NCBI RefSeq assembly: GCF_029873635.1
Contig: NC_080423.1
Span: 102,486,991-102,550,990, forward strand
Length of the DNA stretch: 64,000 nucleotides
Reading direction: 5' to 3'
Source: Malania oleifera
Lineage: Eukaryota > Streptophyta > Magnoliopsida > Santalales > Ximeniaceae
Each line of letters begins with the position of its first letter. Position 1 is the stretch's first letter. A program made the translations under genes and the position numbers. Of the stretch, positions 1 through 18,262 are shown piece after piece. A model generated the notes under the pieces. The model was not told the DNA's origin. It saw only the letters and a list, made by a program, of their open reading frames with translations, and made no database searches.

Positions 1-540
1 TGCTGAAGACTTCAAGTCAACGTGCCGATCTCATTCGACTTGGAGTGGCGTTGTTAATCCTTAATAAAGCCATAGATCCTTGTCGTGTGTTTGATCATGG
101 AACTTCTAGACTATGTCAATTTATTTGCGTCCATGGGCTATGATGAAAGTGTAGTTCATTCAATGACTTGATTCTCATCCAATGTGCAATGGAACAACTA
201 TTTTCGCTGAAAATCTCAATTTTGCCCTCTATTTCCATTCCGAACTAAGACTTGCTTAACCATATCAAGGACAAGCTAGCAAATGTTGGTCCAGGCAAAT
301 TTACTTGGTACATTTCATTACCAAGCTCTTCCCGCTAGGAATAATTTGATAGTTTGAACCAACCACCAATTTTGGCTCTTCAACGGAGCCTAAAGAAATA
401 AGTTTAATCACATATGCTCCCAACTAAGAGTTCAGGACGATACTCATTTTGGATTATAGTATATTTGACTAATCCCATCTTTGGTGAAAATGTCCACAAT
501 CATTCGTCCATAATAGAAGAATTTTATGCAGATGCATAAG
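1..540 (+). pseudogene. Subtilase copy A, last exon only (noisy sequence)
   Basis: This stretch matches the last coding exon of subtilase copy B (17728-18262) along its whole length, from the 'AEGLPSKRADPFDFGGG' region to the terminal 'FYADA' and the stop. It would encode the end of the peptidase S8 domain and the C-terminal fibronectin-III-like domain of a secreted plant subtilase. The reading frame is broken every few tens of bases by small insertions and deletions, and the non-coding sequence downstream shows the same pattern. I therefore attribute the frame damage mainly to sequencing error and not to gene decay. Where it can be told apart it resembles copy B more than copy C, for example in the residues before the terminal domain. 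The rest of the gene lies left of the window. It may be a real neighbouring paralogue or an unpolished second reading of copy B. Confidence 0.75.
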
Positions 541-1639
541 ATGGAAATGCTAAGCTTTTGGCACATTTTTTCTTTATCAATCATGATTGCTAATCAATGT
601 TCAACTTCTTGTCAACTACTTTGTTAGTACTATGATCAAACATTGTTTGTTAGCTTACTCGACGGGGTTGATTGTTTCTTTATTGTTTGTGTTTTCACAA
701 CGTAGTATATCAGTCTAAAATGGCTTTAAGAAATCATTGTGGATTTGAGTTCTTTTCAAACAATCCTTCATCCCCCCCTTCAAAAACATCCTCCCAAGTT
801 CAAGATGGCATGTTCTAATCTTGGTAAGGTATTGAAACAAATAGATGAGATATCTTAAAACTAAGAAATACCGTATGTGAAGAAAATCTAACACCCAAGC
901 ATTGGTTCTAATAATGACGTCTTGCCTAGTTAGTTATTTCAATGCGCGACCAAAAATTGGCGCTCCAATAGGTTTGTGCACGGCGCTCAGGTGATGGCTT
1001 TTGTAGTCAAAGCCTAGAGGGGCTACAAAAACCCTCTCTTGGCTCGTCTAAAATGGAAAATAGAAGATCCATTTGACTTGACTTTATTTGGTTCCACTTA
1101 ACGCAATTTAGTCCTCTAATCATCATCCACACCATCATTATGTTTTAAATTTATTTTTTACAATTAAAAAATGTCACACAAAACCACCAAAAAGTATTTA
1201 TTATCATTACTAGTATTCAAAGAATTATTGCTACTACTAATCAGCATAATAATTATTACTATTAGGATTAGTTATCAATTCTTAGTGAATCTTATTACAT
1301 ATTGGTTTTTAGGCCCTTGATGGGCTTCAAAGGAATTCGAAATGATCGAGCATTTGAAAATAGGACTTCTTGAAATGTGAAATTTTCTTTTATATTTGTC
1401 TTATTATAGTTTTGATTCAGTCATTTCATCATGTGTTTTATGGTTATAATTAGTACAAAGTTAGAAAATTGTAAAAGCTTATGCAAAAACTTTTTTTTTA
1501 AAAAAAAAAAAACAGTTATGCTTTTTTTTAAATAATTGGAAATAGGTTGTATTTTTAGGGTTCTAACTATTTATAATTGTAAGCCCTTTGTTAGTTGTTT
1601 TGGGCTTTTTTTCTTATAGGAAAAGAAAACTTCATCATT

Positions 1640-2520
1640 CATTAGGAAGTGGACCATTACGTAAGAAAGAATGGACGTCTCCCCAAAAAGGACCTAGAAT
1701 TATTCAATAAAACCACTTAAAAAAGAATATCAAAAAATTAATAAATTCACATGGCAAAATTTTCCTCATCTCTCCATTTCGTGTACTTATGAAGAATAAT
1801 TCGCTCTCAAAAACCCAAACTAAAGCACACTCCCCTGAAGGGCAAATACTAATTTTTTCTGCGCTAAACCAAAACACCGCACTCATTTAATTTTTTCCAT
1901 TGAATACTTGTGTTAGGGCATCAACTCATAACACGCCATAAAACTATGAATATTCCACTCTTGCCATATCATTGGGCCTTGGTCCTTACTCTCTACCAAA
2001 GGGGCTCCTTTGAAAAATAAATGCTACAATTCAGCATCCAATCAAAAGGAGGGGAAAAACCCGATGCAGTCCTCTCCTAAACTAAAATAAAAAGCCAAAA
2101 AAGCTTACGAAAAATCCTCTCAAGAAATATTCATAAAGACACTAAAAAAATAGGAAAGGTGCGTCTTCTGAATTTTTGTAATAGAGAACCATAACATCAA
2201 AGAGAGAGCCTCAAAAGCCACCTAAATGTGCATACGAAGTTGATCAGTATTATTTTTATTTAGCACAACAAACCAAATGAAAGCTTTAATTTTTGGAGGA
2301 GACTTATAGCCTTCCAATTACAAATGCTGTTTGATGAAATAAAATTCGAGTCAAGAATTTGAAAAAGACAAAATCCTCATCCATATTAGACAAGCTTTCT
2401 TAAATGAATAATACCTAGAAATTTCGTAATTCGAAATTCTTGATTATAACTATCTGTGTACCATAAGAATCATTAGTGAATGTCCTAAAATTCTTATTCC
2501 ACACTTTTCAATTAATTATT
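1640..2520 (-). mobile_element. LINE ORF2 C-terminal fragment, copy A (noisy)
   Basis: This is the counterpart of the LINE fragment at 19247-20100 and lies at the same place relative to the subtilase stop codon. Reading frame is mostly lost because of the sequence noise of this contig end, so the call rests on nucleotide similarity to copy B. It shows that the LINE was already present before the flank was duplicated, unless this stretch is only a second reading of copy B. Confidence 0.55.
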
Positions 2521-3344
2521 TTTCTTCCTTGTTTGCCTTACTTCTCACTTGATAGATCCGTTGAGGGCAAATAAAAGAGTCACTAAATGACTTGCCCTTA
2601 ACTACATAATCAGGGTGACCAATTGGTTCAAACAGAAGTTTTTCTTAGATGAATGGAAATGCCTTAACGTCAAATGATAAGCCCAGCGAGAGTGTGATAA
2701 GCTAATGGGAGGAATAAATGTTCATGGAGTTTCTACTAAATGGTTATTTACCTAGGTTTTGGTTAATAGATCACTATCAACTGCTTCATCTCTTTCATCT
2801 CTACTCTAATCTAACATAACCCTAGGTACAGGACAATCTAGATAGTTTCAATAATGCACAAAAAAAAATAAGAGCTTTGGAAAATTAACACTTAGAGTTA
2901 TATTAGAGGAAGTATAGGCATCTTCGTAATGCCACTTCTTACATGCTCAGTTTTACAACGATATAATTCCTTTGAATGCAATTATTCAAGACTTAAGGTT
3001 CTTATTAGTTTCTTAATTTCTACTCTTAACTATTAACTAGTCTCACAAATGCGAATGCGGAATTTCTTCTCACCAAATCAAGGAGGGTTAGAAGGATGCG
3101 AATCACCACCGAGACCCTTATTTATGAAAGTATAATTGTTAGTTAAAGACGCAAAATGGTTAGAATATCGCAATCATCAGAAAGAGTTGAAGAAATTATT
3201 GAAGTAGATAAATCCCCACCCGACCCTTTAATTCTTAGAGGAGACAACATTTTCCCCTTTTATATTATCCTCATGGAGTAGTCGCATACAAGCAAAACAC
3301 AAAAAGATAAAGGCAGTGAAAAAACAACCACAAGCCATGGGGCA

Positions 3345-3444
3345 NNNNNNNNNNNNNNNNNNNNNNNNNNNNNNNNNNNNNNNNNNNNNNNNNNNNNNNN
3401 NNNNNNNNNNNNNNNNNNNNNNNNNNNNNNNNNNNNNNNNNNNN
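3345..3444. other. Assembly gap, 100 N
   Basis: Exactly 100 N, the conventional length for a gap of unknown size. By comparison with copies C and D, the missing sequence should include the 5' flank of copy B, its exons 1-2, the start of intron 2 and the left part of the Copia element that follows. The true gap is therefore probably several kilobases. Confidence 0.95.
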
Positions 3445-6400
3445 TCTAAACTGCTTATTCAGCCCATACGTGATTTCCTCAATTTACAGACCAAGTGCTC
3501 CTGTCTAGTTGAACTGAACCCTTCTGGTTTGTACCATGTAACTCAGCCCTCTAAACACCATTGAGAACGTTGTCTTTACATCCACTATTACAAATGCGTA
3601 TTTGAAACACCACCAATTCCAGACACTATACCCTATAAAGTGTTAGGAACCACCGATAGAGAACTCATCATAAGCAACCTCTTTCTTCTGTGATTACGCT
3701 TCCTCTAGATGAGCCTTTAATTTTTCTCCGTCTTTTCGGATACTGCTGTTCCTTCTTTCTATACCCTATTTGCATCCTGTCGCTCTTTTTCCCTTCTGAA
3801 GCTCCACCAACTCCCACTCTTGGTGTTTATACAAAGATCCAGCCCTCCACCATAGCACCTATATATCTACTTTTTCTATGGTTGTTCACATCCTCTTGAA
3901 AAGTAGTAGGACCCCCCACTACTTGTGAGTGCTAAGAATCAGATCATCAAGTTTCATGCCTGTGGGGGGGGTTATTGGTGCATCTAGTCTGTTATATCGA
4001 TAGTGTAATGTTGCTGGTTCGCCGGAGCTAGAACTTCCTCATGTTCCTGCGCTCTGCACATTGTGATATCGCATCTTGATCTCGGCTCCACTTGCACTGC
4101 CATGATCGTTTGCTGTTGCGGCACTTTTTCTAGCAAGCACCGTTTCCTTCTTCTTCCTGAGTACGTTGCAACATGGATTCTTATCAAAAAACCATATCCT
4201 CTACTGATCCCCACCATTGTTTTGCTTCGGATCCCCAACTTGAACACTTGCACCCCCTTTCTGATACCCTTAAAGATGCACGTCTAGACTTTTGCATCAA
4301 GTTTTCGATCGCTCCTTACGAATGTGCACATAAGCTGGACATCCCCATACTCCAAACCAGGTCAAGTCGACTACGCTGTCTGTCCACACATCCGCTGCAA
4401 CGTTCACAGCTATGTTCCCTTGGTGATCTGTTATCAAGAAACACGTCATCATGTACTACTGCCATCTGCCCAGAAGTTCCTTTACAAGCCTTGCTTCACC
4501 TAAGACAAACCATCTCGTTCATTGTAGTTCGGTTCCTCCGTTCTCACAATCAAGTCGTTGTGGGTCTTGTGGTTGGGGGGGGTACCGTGAATTTCTCCTA
4601 AAGCCATGCACGCGCACACCCATGAGCCTTGAATTGTGTAATTATTTACCATTGGTCTATCCTGCGGATTTTGATTTTCCTCTTGTCTAGTTTACACTTT
4701 AGCTTTCCCCGTTTGAACTCGAAAACTCTCTAACCTTGGTTTCGGTCATGAGGTACCTAAGCATTTCTGATTACTCATCAATAAAACTCACAAGGACTTT
4801 CCTCCCGTGATGTTGCCTTACCAGCCCCAAAACATCTGAGTACATCGGTAAGATTGACCTTCGGCTTAGTGTGTGGCGATCATGAATGCCACCCAATTCC
4901 ATTTTCCCAAGCACGACAATCCCCTCAGAATAGCTTGCATATTTGACACCCTTTATAAGTCTCTTATGAAGTTTCATCTCCCCCACGCAACTATAATGCC
5001 CTAGCCGATATGCCGACAAGTACATTTTATTTTGACTTCAACGCTGTAGTTGCACCTCCAGCCTACACTGTGGTACCTAGTGTATCGAATTCCTTGTAAT
5101 TTCCTCTTCTCATCACAATCAGAACCACCCTTACTCACCTTCATTACCCTACTTCAGCTTGTACTATCCTTACAGTTTTAAAAGTGTCCAGGAAATTAAA
5201 TTTCTTCCTTAACTCTGTAAAATGCCTACATTCACACAAACGTTCTCACACCACATCAACCATTTATTTTGACATCCTTTGCTGACAATTTTTGCATGAA
5301 GCATCAGTTCTGCCTCAAACAGAACCAGAATTTACCATATAGGTGGAGGCACTCGTTGTTTGGTGTTATCTTAAAGAGCATCCGAATCTAAAATCCACAA
5401 TTGTGAGACTACTAATGTATAAACTCTGAAAGCATATCCCCTCACCACCGGTTTTTCCGAGTCTCTTTCTTCTGTCTTCCACTACATTCACCGGTTTTGA
5501 TGAACCCCTCTTTATTTTCTACTTCCCCTTCTTCCTCTCTGACAATCGGGTATTTATGTGGCCCCTTTGTATCGCACTTAAAATTCATCATCCTTCCTCT
5601 CCTAGAATTGACCAAGCCTTTTTTACTTGATCTGTTCGGGAACTTGCTTCTCTCAAGTCCTGTGATCCCTTCACCACAAGCCCTCACCTTTGATTCTCAT
5701 CACTGGTTTTCTTTCCTATAATGAAAACCCAAAAAGATCACTCTGACCTCCTCCATTCCAAGTTTTCTTTTCCTCATGTCATCAGTTGTACCCGAAGTTC
5801 GTAGGAAGGAGACACATGTATGAGATTCATCAGCATCAAAGCCTTGTCTTTGTCTTCAAACTCATATCAACTCGCTTCAAGATCAACGATGATCTAATTG
5901 AACACAATGATGTGTTGGTTGAGATCCCAAACCCTTTGACATCTTAATCCCATACAGTTTCTGCATTAAGATACACTCTTGTTCGTCACGACTTGTCCAT
6001 CACTAACTCCTAGGTTTCACCACACCTGCCGTCAGGCTTCCTCATCCATGACTGATACATTCACACAATCGGCCATAAGTCCCCATTTCCTTCCCGATCC
6101 TTGACTTACAATGCGGAACTTTGGCAGAAAATCCCAAGCCATTGGGACCTAGCTCTGATACCAATTTTGTACAAATTAATTCGTGCAAAAATGTGTTCGA
6201 TTCGTCATGCAGAAACAATGATGAATAATACAAAAAACACCTCACTCAGATAATAGGAAAGGCATAACACATATACAAGAATTTTCGTGGTTTCGGCAAT
6301 GTGCCACGTCCACCGGAGCAAGTGACGGCTGATATTCAACTATCGTCTTGTCAAAACCCAGGTTACAACATTAGTATAATGCTAACCCACATGTACAAAG

Positions 6401-6693
6401 GGAGTAGGATTTTAAATACCGTATCAATCCTTGGAGGATTTTCCTCCGAATCCCAACCTAGTTGATAGTCCCAATTCAAAATTCAAAGAGAATAGCCGCA
6501 CAAAACCGTCGATAGTTTTCAAGTAATCGTCGAACGATTTATTACTAGACGGAAATCACGACGTTTTCTGCCCGAGGCATGAACATCGATCAAACGTCCA
6601 ATTGTTTCTTCTTCCCTGAGACCACTTCCTTTTTTTCCTTTGCATGCGTTTCCCGTGCATTGTTCCCACTCAATAGGATCACATTCTACAACA
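3445..6693 (-). mobile_element. Ty1/Copia retrotransposon fossil in intron 2 of copy B (partial, broken)
   Basis: Minus-strand Copia relic whose left part lies in the gap. Recognisable parts, right to left, are an LTR (6167-6693), an initiator tRNA-Met-type primer-binding site (about 6150-6166, TTGGTATCAGAGCT on the minus strand), an integrase-region remnant (about 4.75-5.05 kb) and a reverse-transcriptase remnant near 3.45-3.6 kb. No long reading frame remains; it is heavily broken, with many lesions, and looks old. The LTR is the same family as the one at 63146-63685. Confidence 0.7.
6167..6693 (-). repeat. LTR of the Copia fossil
   Basis: Begins TGTACAAATTAATTCG and ends CTACAACA on the + strand, directly next to the primer-binding site, so it is the 5' LTR of a minus-strand element. 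It contains GTCGA-type palindromic motifs (about 6505-6600). Homologous over its length to 63146-63685. Confidence 0.7.
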
Positions 6694-7043
6694 CCCCCCC
6701 TCCCCTTTGTACACTTCACCATTCAAGCACAGATCTTAATATGAAAATTCCCACTTTGAAATAAGATAATTTTCTTTGTCTATAACAATCTATAATCCGC
6801 ACTCTTATAATGAATCCTAGTATTGTTCCCTATGTGCCCTAAAAAATGACTTGATCATTTTGTAAAAAAGTTGTGTACATCTTAATAGTGAACTCTCAGT
6901 ATAATTTACATGTGTTTTATTAACTTTAAAGTATATACTCTTTTCCTAATTACTTTATATTGACAATGATTCAAATAATATAATTCATAAAACATTTTAT
7001 TTAAAAAATTAACAGATATTTCCTTGATATCAATTTCAAACCA
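6694..7043. other. Intron 2 sequence of copy B shared with copy C
   Basis: From about 6730 it matches 37540-37865 in intron 2 of copy C (for example the string TGCCCTAAAAAATGACTTG in both). No gene is seen here. It marks this as the ancestral intron between two insertions. Confidence 0.6.
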
Positions 7044-8470
7044 AGAAACATGAAGCGAAATAGTCGATGTAGAAATTAATCCAAGTGAAAGATTGTTTCT
7101 GTGAGGAAGTTCGAATTGCCTTCCTTAATGACTGATGACCATGAGAGTTCCTTTCTTAAGGAGAAGCACTGTGCCTTGTCATTGGCCTTTTTGGACAACC
7201 CTTCTTTTGTCTCCATAGGTTGCTGAGCCCATGGTACTTTGTTCGCCTAAGTTTCCTTAGCCCATCATATGGACTACTTATGCGTGTGATCAAATTGTAG
7301 ACATTCAAAAAATTATTAGTCAAAAGTAAATAATATTTTTGATTGTTTTTTAATTTTGGAATCAATTAATAAAAAAAGTATATTGGCCCATTTTTTTCAA
7401 AAAAAAAAAAAAAGTTTTGCTCCAAAATCATTTCCATAACTGTTCAAATTTGCTATCCAAAATGTCTCTTTAAAATTATGAGCACATTAGAATCACACCG
7501 CACCCGCGGATTCATATTTTGTGGTGCAAAAAGATCCACACCACCGGCGTTCAAGAGCTACTCCTTGAAACTCACCCTCAAATTACAAATCTCTTTAAGG
7601 AAATCGAGATCAACGTACCATTTTACACATATCGTCAAAGTTTGTAGTTCAAGTCTGCTAATAAATCTCTTTAAGGAAATTAATCAAACACAAAATTCAT
7701 ATCCCTAGATTATAAAATTTTCTCATCCGAACGATCCATCACGCTAACTTGTGAAACTGCTCTTTAAACCGCTTAAATTGACAAAACTTTTTAGAAGATT
7801 AATCAAAATAATTTTTTTTTATTTTTTGTAGAAATATATAGAATTGCATCATGTTTCTTTTCATTATATATTGGAACACTTGGTACAACTTGTTTTTGTC
7901 TTTAATTTCCATTACATAATTTGGAGTTCACATGGTCACATGAGCCTCTTTAATTAAATGTAAAATGCCATCTATAGACACCTTCTTCTTAGATTATAGT
8001 CACCTCCCCATTTTTAAGAGGGAATTTCTTCTTGCTCTTATATAAATCACCTTGTTTAGGTATCATGCAAATCCATGTATAACAATAGGGGTGGGAGGCA
8101 CTAATAACCCCTATTGGTTGAAACCTTGTAAATGAAGAATAATGAATTTCACTCAATAAAGTTAGTGAAATAATAAATAGGATTAAATGTTTTATGCCAG
8201 AGCTATTCGTATAATTGTCTTTTTACGAATTAATTTTAATCCATGTCTCTTCCAGGGTTATGAACCAGTGACCATCTTATCTTTGTTTTGGAACACTTTA
8301 AAAAGTACTTATGAAACTTATTTGCTCAAATTTTCAATATAGTGTTTAAGCTCACTTTCAATAATATGCTCAATTTTTAATAATCTTAGCAAATATTAAA
8401 TGTGTTCACTTCATCATATTATTTATATTGCCCAAAAGATCATTATTCAAATATTTCATTATCACCAAAA
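7044..8470. other. Unassigned AT-rich insertion relative to copy C
   Basis: Copy C has no counterpart to 7044-10069. This left part has no coding domain, no clear terminal repeats and no long open frame that I recognise. It could be part of the same insertion event as the LINE to its right, or an older unrelated insertion. Confidence 0.4.
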
Positions 8471-10040
8471 GTTTTTTTTTTTTTTTTAATTTTAAAGGTA
8501 ATTTATTAGAGGGAAGAAGCAAGCAAGAAGCTAAACTTCCAAAGGCAAAGAGAACAAACTTGCACCCTAAAAGTAGGGTAGAATCAACGATAGTACTGAA
8601 TCATCACACCCCCCCCCCCCCTCCCTCCTCCAAGTCCGATATAGCAACAAAAACTTCCCTCCTCCTAATCAATAAGCTCAATTTTTTAGTATCCAACTCA
8701 TGGAACATTACAGAGGCGTCTATGTGAACATTGTTTGCCGGTGGATAATTATCATTGATATTCTTCTTTCCTATCCTTTCATATTTCCCCACATATGGCC
8801 ACTAGAAATTGATAATCTAAACTTCTGAGAACCCCTTTATTTGGACAAATTTCTGCACGGAATAATGATATCAATCTTCTGGACGACCCAGTTAGTTTAA
8901 GCACTGCCACACACTGTGATCGCCTATATGTTTTCTGAAGGGATATGCAGAAAAAAAAAAAATGATCTACTCCTTCACACATTCTTTGCAAAACAGCACA
9001 TTGGGTCACGTCCAGCCTCTTTTTTGTAAATTATCTGTTGTAGGTTTTTATTTTGGATTTCAACTGAAGGATGCATTGATCTTTGAGGCAGAAATGAGGG
9101 GTTTCGCAATTCATTTTGAGAGGCACGCTTATGAGCATCTGAATACATTGTTGAGAAAGGTATTTATAACACTAACGGGTGACTGTAAAATTTGAGGGCT
9201 AAAAGACCCCCTAAGTCGAGATGCGACCTCTCTTTGTTAACATGTATTATAATACTAAGTAAGGCTCAACTATTGTTTGACTTCCTTGCCTCTAGACTTA
9301 TCTAACAAAAGATAAGTCCAAAAGGAGTTATTGTTGGAGGTACTCACAATTTCTACCACTCTAAACTTCCTTCGACTGGCCAAGAGAAAAATATTTAAGA
9401 AAAAGTTCTTGGAGGGTTGATTTAGTGGCCCACACTTGTCCTATCAAAAATTTTATTTTACCTCTGTCTCCAATTTTGATTGATACGCAATCCCAAATTG
9501 TATCCTTCAATCTAACTATGTACTTCGACGAATCCCCAACCAAAGCTACTTGAAGGCATGGTTGGAGACCACTTAACTTTATCATACCAGTATTTAACAC
9601 AAAGCACCGATTTCCGAAGTGCCTTGGCTTCCCTGCTAAATCTCCACAACCATTTTCCCATTATATCTTTAATCATGAGCTCCATATTTTTAATACCCAA
9701 CCCACCCCTGGATTAGGCTTTGAAACTAATTTCTAGTTCATGAGTGGGTATTTGAATTTCCTCCTTCCTTTCCATAAAAAATTCCTTTGCATAGACAACT
9801 TTCTTTGGCAAGGGAAAAATGGACAAGAAATATGCAGTTTGATTGAAAGAACTGAACTTGATAGAGTCAACCCACCTCCCATTAAGAGAAATTTTGATTT
9901 CTGTGTAGGCAATTGCTACTCCATTTTTAAATAATCGGATCCCATACATGAGAAGAAAGCTTGCTTTGACCGCCAGTGGGAGACCTAAGTATGAAGTAGG
10001 AAATGAGGCCTAATTTACAATTTAAGATTTCAGCGATCTC
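8471..10040 (-). mobile_element. 5'-truncated LINE (L1-type), ORF2 C-terminal half, decayed
   Basis: Read on the minus strand, this gives the end of a plant L1-type ORF2 protein: 'YLGLPLGG'-like residues near 9.98 kb, then 'KNMELMIKDIMGKWLWRFSREAK' split over two adjacent frames (9512-9700), then 'SIKIGDRGKIKFLIG' (about 9.42-9.50 kb), then the zinc-finger-like C-terminus 'QRMCEGVDHFFFFC' (about 8.93-8.99 kb). The frame is interrupted several times by stops and frameshifts, so it is dead. The 16-T run at 8471 on the + strand fits the poly(A) tail of a minus-strand insertion. The 5' truncation near 10.04 kb is typical of LINEs. I could not find a clear target duplication. Confidence 0.75.
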
Positions 10041-10069
10041 ATCCACTTTGCTTGAAAGTCCAATCGAAA

Positions 10070-12647
10070 AAATAAGGTTCATAGAGAGATCAAACTTCTT
10101 TCGTTTAAGTTATTCATTTAAGTTCGTCTTTCATTTAAATTTTCAAATCTACAACTCATTATGCTCAATGATAATTAGTTATAAAATCAAAATATGTATT
10201 CAAATTGAGCAAGCTCCCCCCTAAACCAAAGCATTCAAAATTTCTAATACGGTTTGGCAAAAAATCATTTCACATAAAATATTTCAATCATTCTCAACAT
10301 TCGACAAAACTTTTGTTTATCAAAGTAAATAAAAAAGAATCAAATTCAAAAAAAAAATTATTATCATATTTTAAGTAGCAGAATATTTGCCCAAAATGTC
10401 ATATAAATAAATATATCAAACAATTTAAAGATGAAACTTTAGGTAAAAACAATTGGTTTGAAATTGTAAGAATTTTTTAAAAAGCCCAAGTTTCATTTTT
10501 CAAAGGAACCATTTTCAACTAATTCTCAAATTTAAGGATATTAAGCAAGTCATCTTGAATTTTTTTTCATTCAAGGAGGAGGAGTTTATCTCATCTTTCT
10601 CCTCAATAATCATGAAGCAAATGGCATTGAAAGTCTTTTTCTTGAACCTCCTATTTTCCTTCTTGAAATATAGGCAATTGATTCAAAGATGACCCAACTT
10701 CTTGCATTCATAAAAAGTAACTTTTTCTTGCTTTTTTTTTTTTTTTAATTTTTTTAATCCTTCTTAATTTTCATGTATCTTTTAAATTTTTTTGTGATGA
10801 GTACTATTTCTTCATCGCCATCTTCCTCTTCTTCCTTTTCTTTTGTTGAGGCAAGTGCTAATGTTTTCTTCTTGTCTCTTGTATCCATCACCCTCTTTAC
10901 TTCCATTTTATGCACAAGAAGAAACCTAAATAACTCCTCAAGAGGAAGTTCTTGTAGGTCTTTTTACTCTACAATTGTGGTCTTCTTGGCCTCCCACTTT
11001 TTTAACAAGCACCTAAGTATTCTTTGCACAAGTACAAAATTAGCCTAATTCTTGTCAAGAGATTTTAGAGCATTAATTATATCAGCAAACTTAGTAAATA
11101 TATCATTAATTTTCTTATTTGATGCATTTCAAACATTTCATATTTCATGACAAACATATTTATCCTTCAATATTTTGCCCTTGAGATTCCCTCATGGATT
11201 ACATGAAGTGTGCGCCAAATTTGATTAGTAGAGATATATTCAATGATGCAATTAAATTCTCTGTAATCTAATGCATAATGTAAAATATTCATAACTTAGA
11301 GTTTATTTCGCTCATGCATTTTCATTTTCATTCCACATATTTTTTAAGTTTTGGTTTGGTCTCACCATTCTCCACAATGGCTAGGCGAGTGGATCCATCT
11401 TGGATAACATCCCAAATTTTAAAATTAAAAGATTTTAGAAAAATGGTCATCTTATTTTTTCAATAGGCAAAGTCTTCTCAATTAAAAAATGGAGGTCAAA
11501 TGATGGAGAATCCATCAATGCCATTGTTGACAATTGGCATAAATCATTCAAAGACGGTTAAGTCAAAATTTAAAAGAAGAGCCCTTACTCTGATACCAAT
11601 TGTTGATGGAAGTGGCAACCTAAGATGGGGTAAATTGAATTTAATAAAATTAAATGTTTGATACAAAAGAAACCAAGAAAAATACACAATGTCAAAACAA
11701 TTCAAAAAGAGAAGGAAAGGGAAATTGAAAACTCCTTTTATAGTGGTTCCGCTATCCTCACTTACGTCCACTCTCTCAGTGTCACTGTCTTGAGGTTCTA
11801 GCATTCCCTTTATTTTAACAGAGACTAAGGAAACTAATACAACCCCTTATTTTTTGAAGACAAGCCAAGCAAATTACAATCCTTATTTTTAGAAGACCAA
11901 GGAACCAAATACAAGAAAGTTTACAAGAAAAAATTTCTTCATAAGGAATAATTTATAAACTTAAGCTCACATAAGAAACTCTCAAAGAATATGCAAGATT
12001 AATGCTCAAGAGTTTTCTAAAGTTTCTTTCAAGAATGAGTAATTTATAACACAAAGAGAGACTAAGAGATAATTGAAAGTAAAAGCACTTTGATATTCAA
12101 CATGTATCTTTAACGTTCTCTAACCTTAAAGGGTGTATTATAGAGAGTAGAGAAAAACTAGTCCCTTTCAACCCCTTGGAGCATTTTTGCTACTCAGAAC
12201 GGTCAAGTGCTTATTGGACCCAGCTAACCACTTACTAGCCGTTAGATAGGAAAAACTAATTGTTGCAGGCAAAGTTTGCCATATCATTCAACCGCTTTTA
12301 GGGGCCAATCAACCACTTATAACTTCTACCTAGACCAATTGAATGCTCCCTATGACCAATCAATTGCCCCTATCCCAAGGTCAGGTTTAGTCATCCTTTT
12401 GTTCCAGTAATTCTCCATTCTAAGTTCATTAGTGCTATGACTTCTATATTCATATAGTTTTATAAATTGAAGTACAATACAATTGAGAGAATGACAATAC
12501 AAACAAATAAAGCTTTAACTCTTCAAACCTCTATTGTTTCTTCAACTTCAATAGCTTAATACTATAGAAAACAACTTAAGTACAAGTTATTAGTACACAA
12601 TAGTTTCTTATTACCAAAATCAAGTTAATGAAACCTTAAGGCTAACA
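10070..12647 (-). mobile_element. Gag-bearing LTR element fossil (Copia-type), copy B
   Basis: Minus-strand fossil with an LTR (11601-12647), a primer-binding site matching initiator tRNA-Met (11581-11600; TTGGTATCAGAG on the minus strand) and a decayed gag region (about 10.6-11.5 kb) of the UBN2 type. No protease, integrase or reverse transcriptase is seen, so it is either a partial copy or a non-autonomous gag-only type. The same fossil occupies the same intron position in copy C (37870-42901), so it predates the gene duplication. It is broken, with many lesions. Confidence 0.65.
11601..12647 (-). repeat. LTR of the gag-bearing fossil, copy B
   Basis: About 1.05 kb, starting TGTTGATGG and ending GCTAACA on the + strand, directly next to the primer-binding site. 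The counterpart in copy C is 41868-42901. It contains several degenerate repeats of a 'GACCAATCAATTGCCCC'-like motif. Confidence 0.65.
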
Positions 12648-12872
12648 GATGGTAGTAAAAGAGATGACAATTTTGTTTTCGCTTTTAAATTTTGCACTAT
12701 TTTCTTTTGTTTAAACTACCTAGGTCCCTTTCTCATTTTCTCCTTGGGATTTATTTAAAAGAATTGTCACTTGCACGGCATTCATTTTTGCTGATTTTTT
12801 TATATAAATTATCCAAATAATTAAATATTTATTCATGAAAAAAATGTAATTGTTTGTAATTTTATTTGATAG

Positions 12873-18262
<5,390 letters not shown>

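Larger units (their letters stand above)
1..3344. other. Low-quality near-duplicate of 17.73-20.79 kb ending at the gap
   Basis: The whole stretch up to the N gap is collinear with 17727-20793 (end of subtilase B plus its 3' flank). It is about 9% longer because of scattered one- to few-base insertions in coding and non-coding sequence alike. The excess is strongest after position 540 (about 2.8 kb against 2.5 kb). The matching segments of copies B and C do not differ from each other in this way. The pattern resembles insertion-biased raw long-read sequence placed at a contig end. Besides the LINE piece listed separately, positions 541-1640 and 2521-3344 hold only 3' flank with no gene. Confidence 0.75.

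Noticed and set aside
3316-3564. Open frame across the N gap
   Set aside because: It is built through the undetermined bases and has no meaning.
4173-4601. 142-codon + strand frame
   Set aside because: It lies antisense within a decayed Copia element and shows no recognisable domain or codon pattern.
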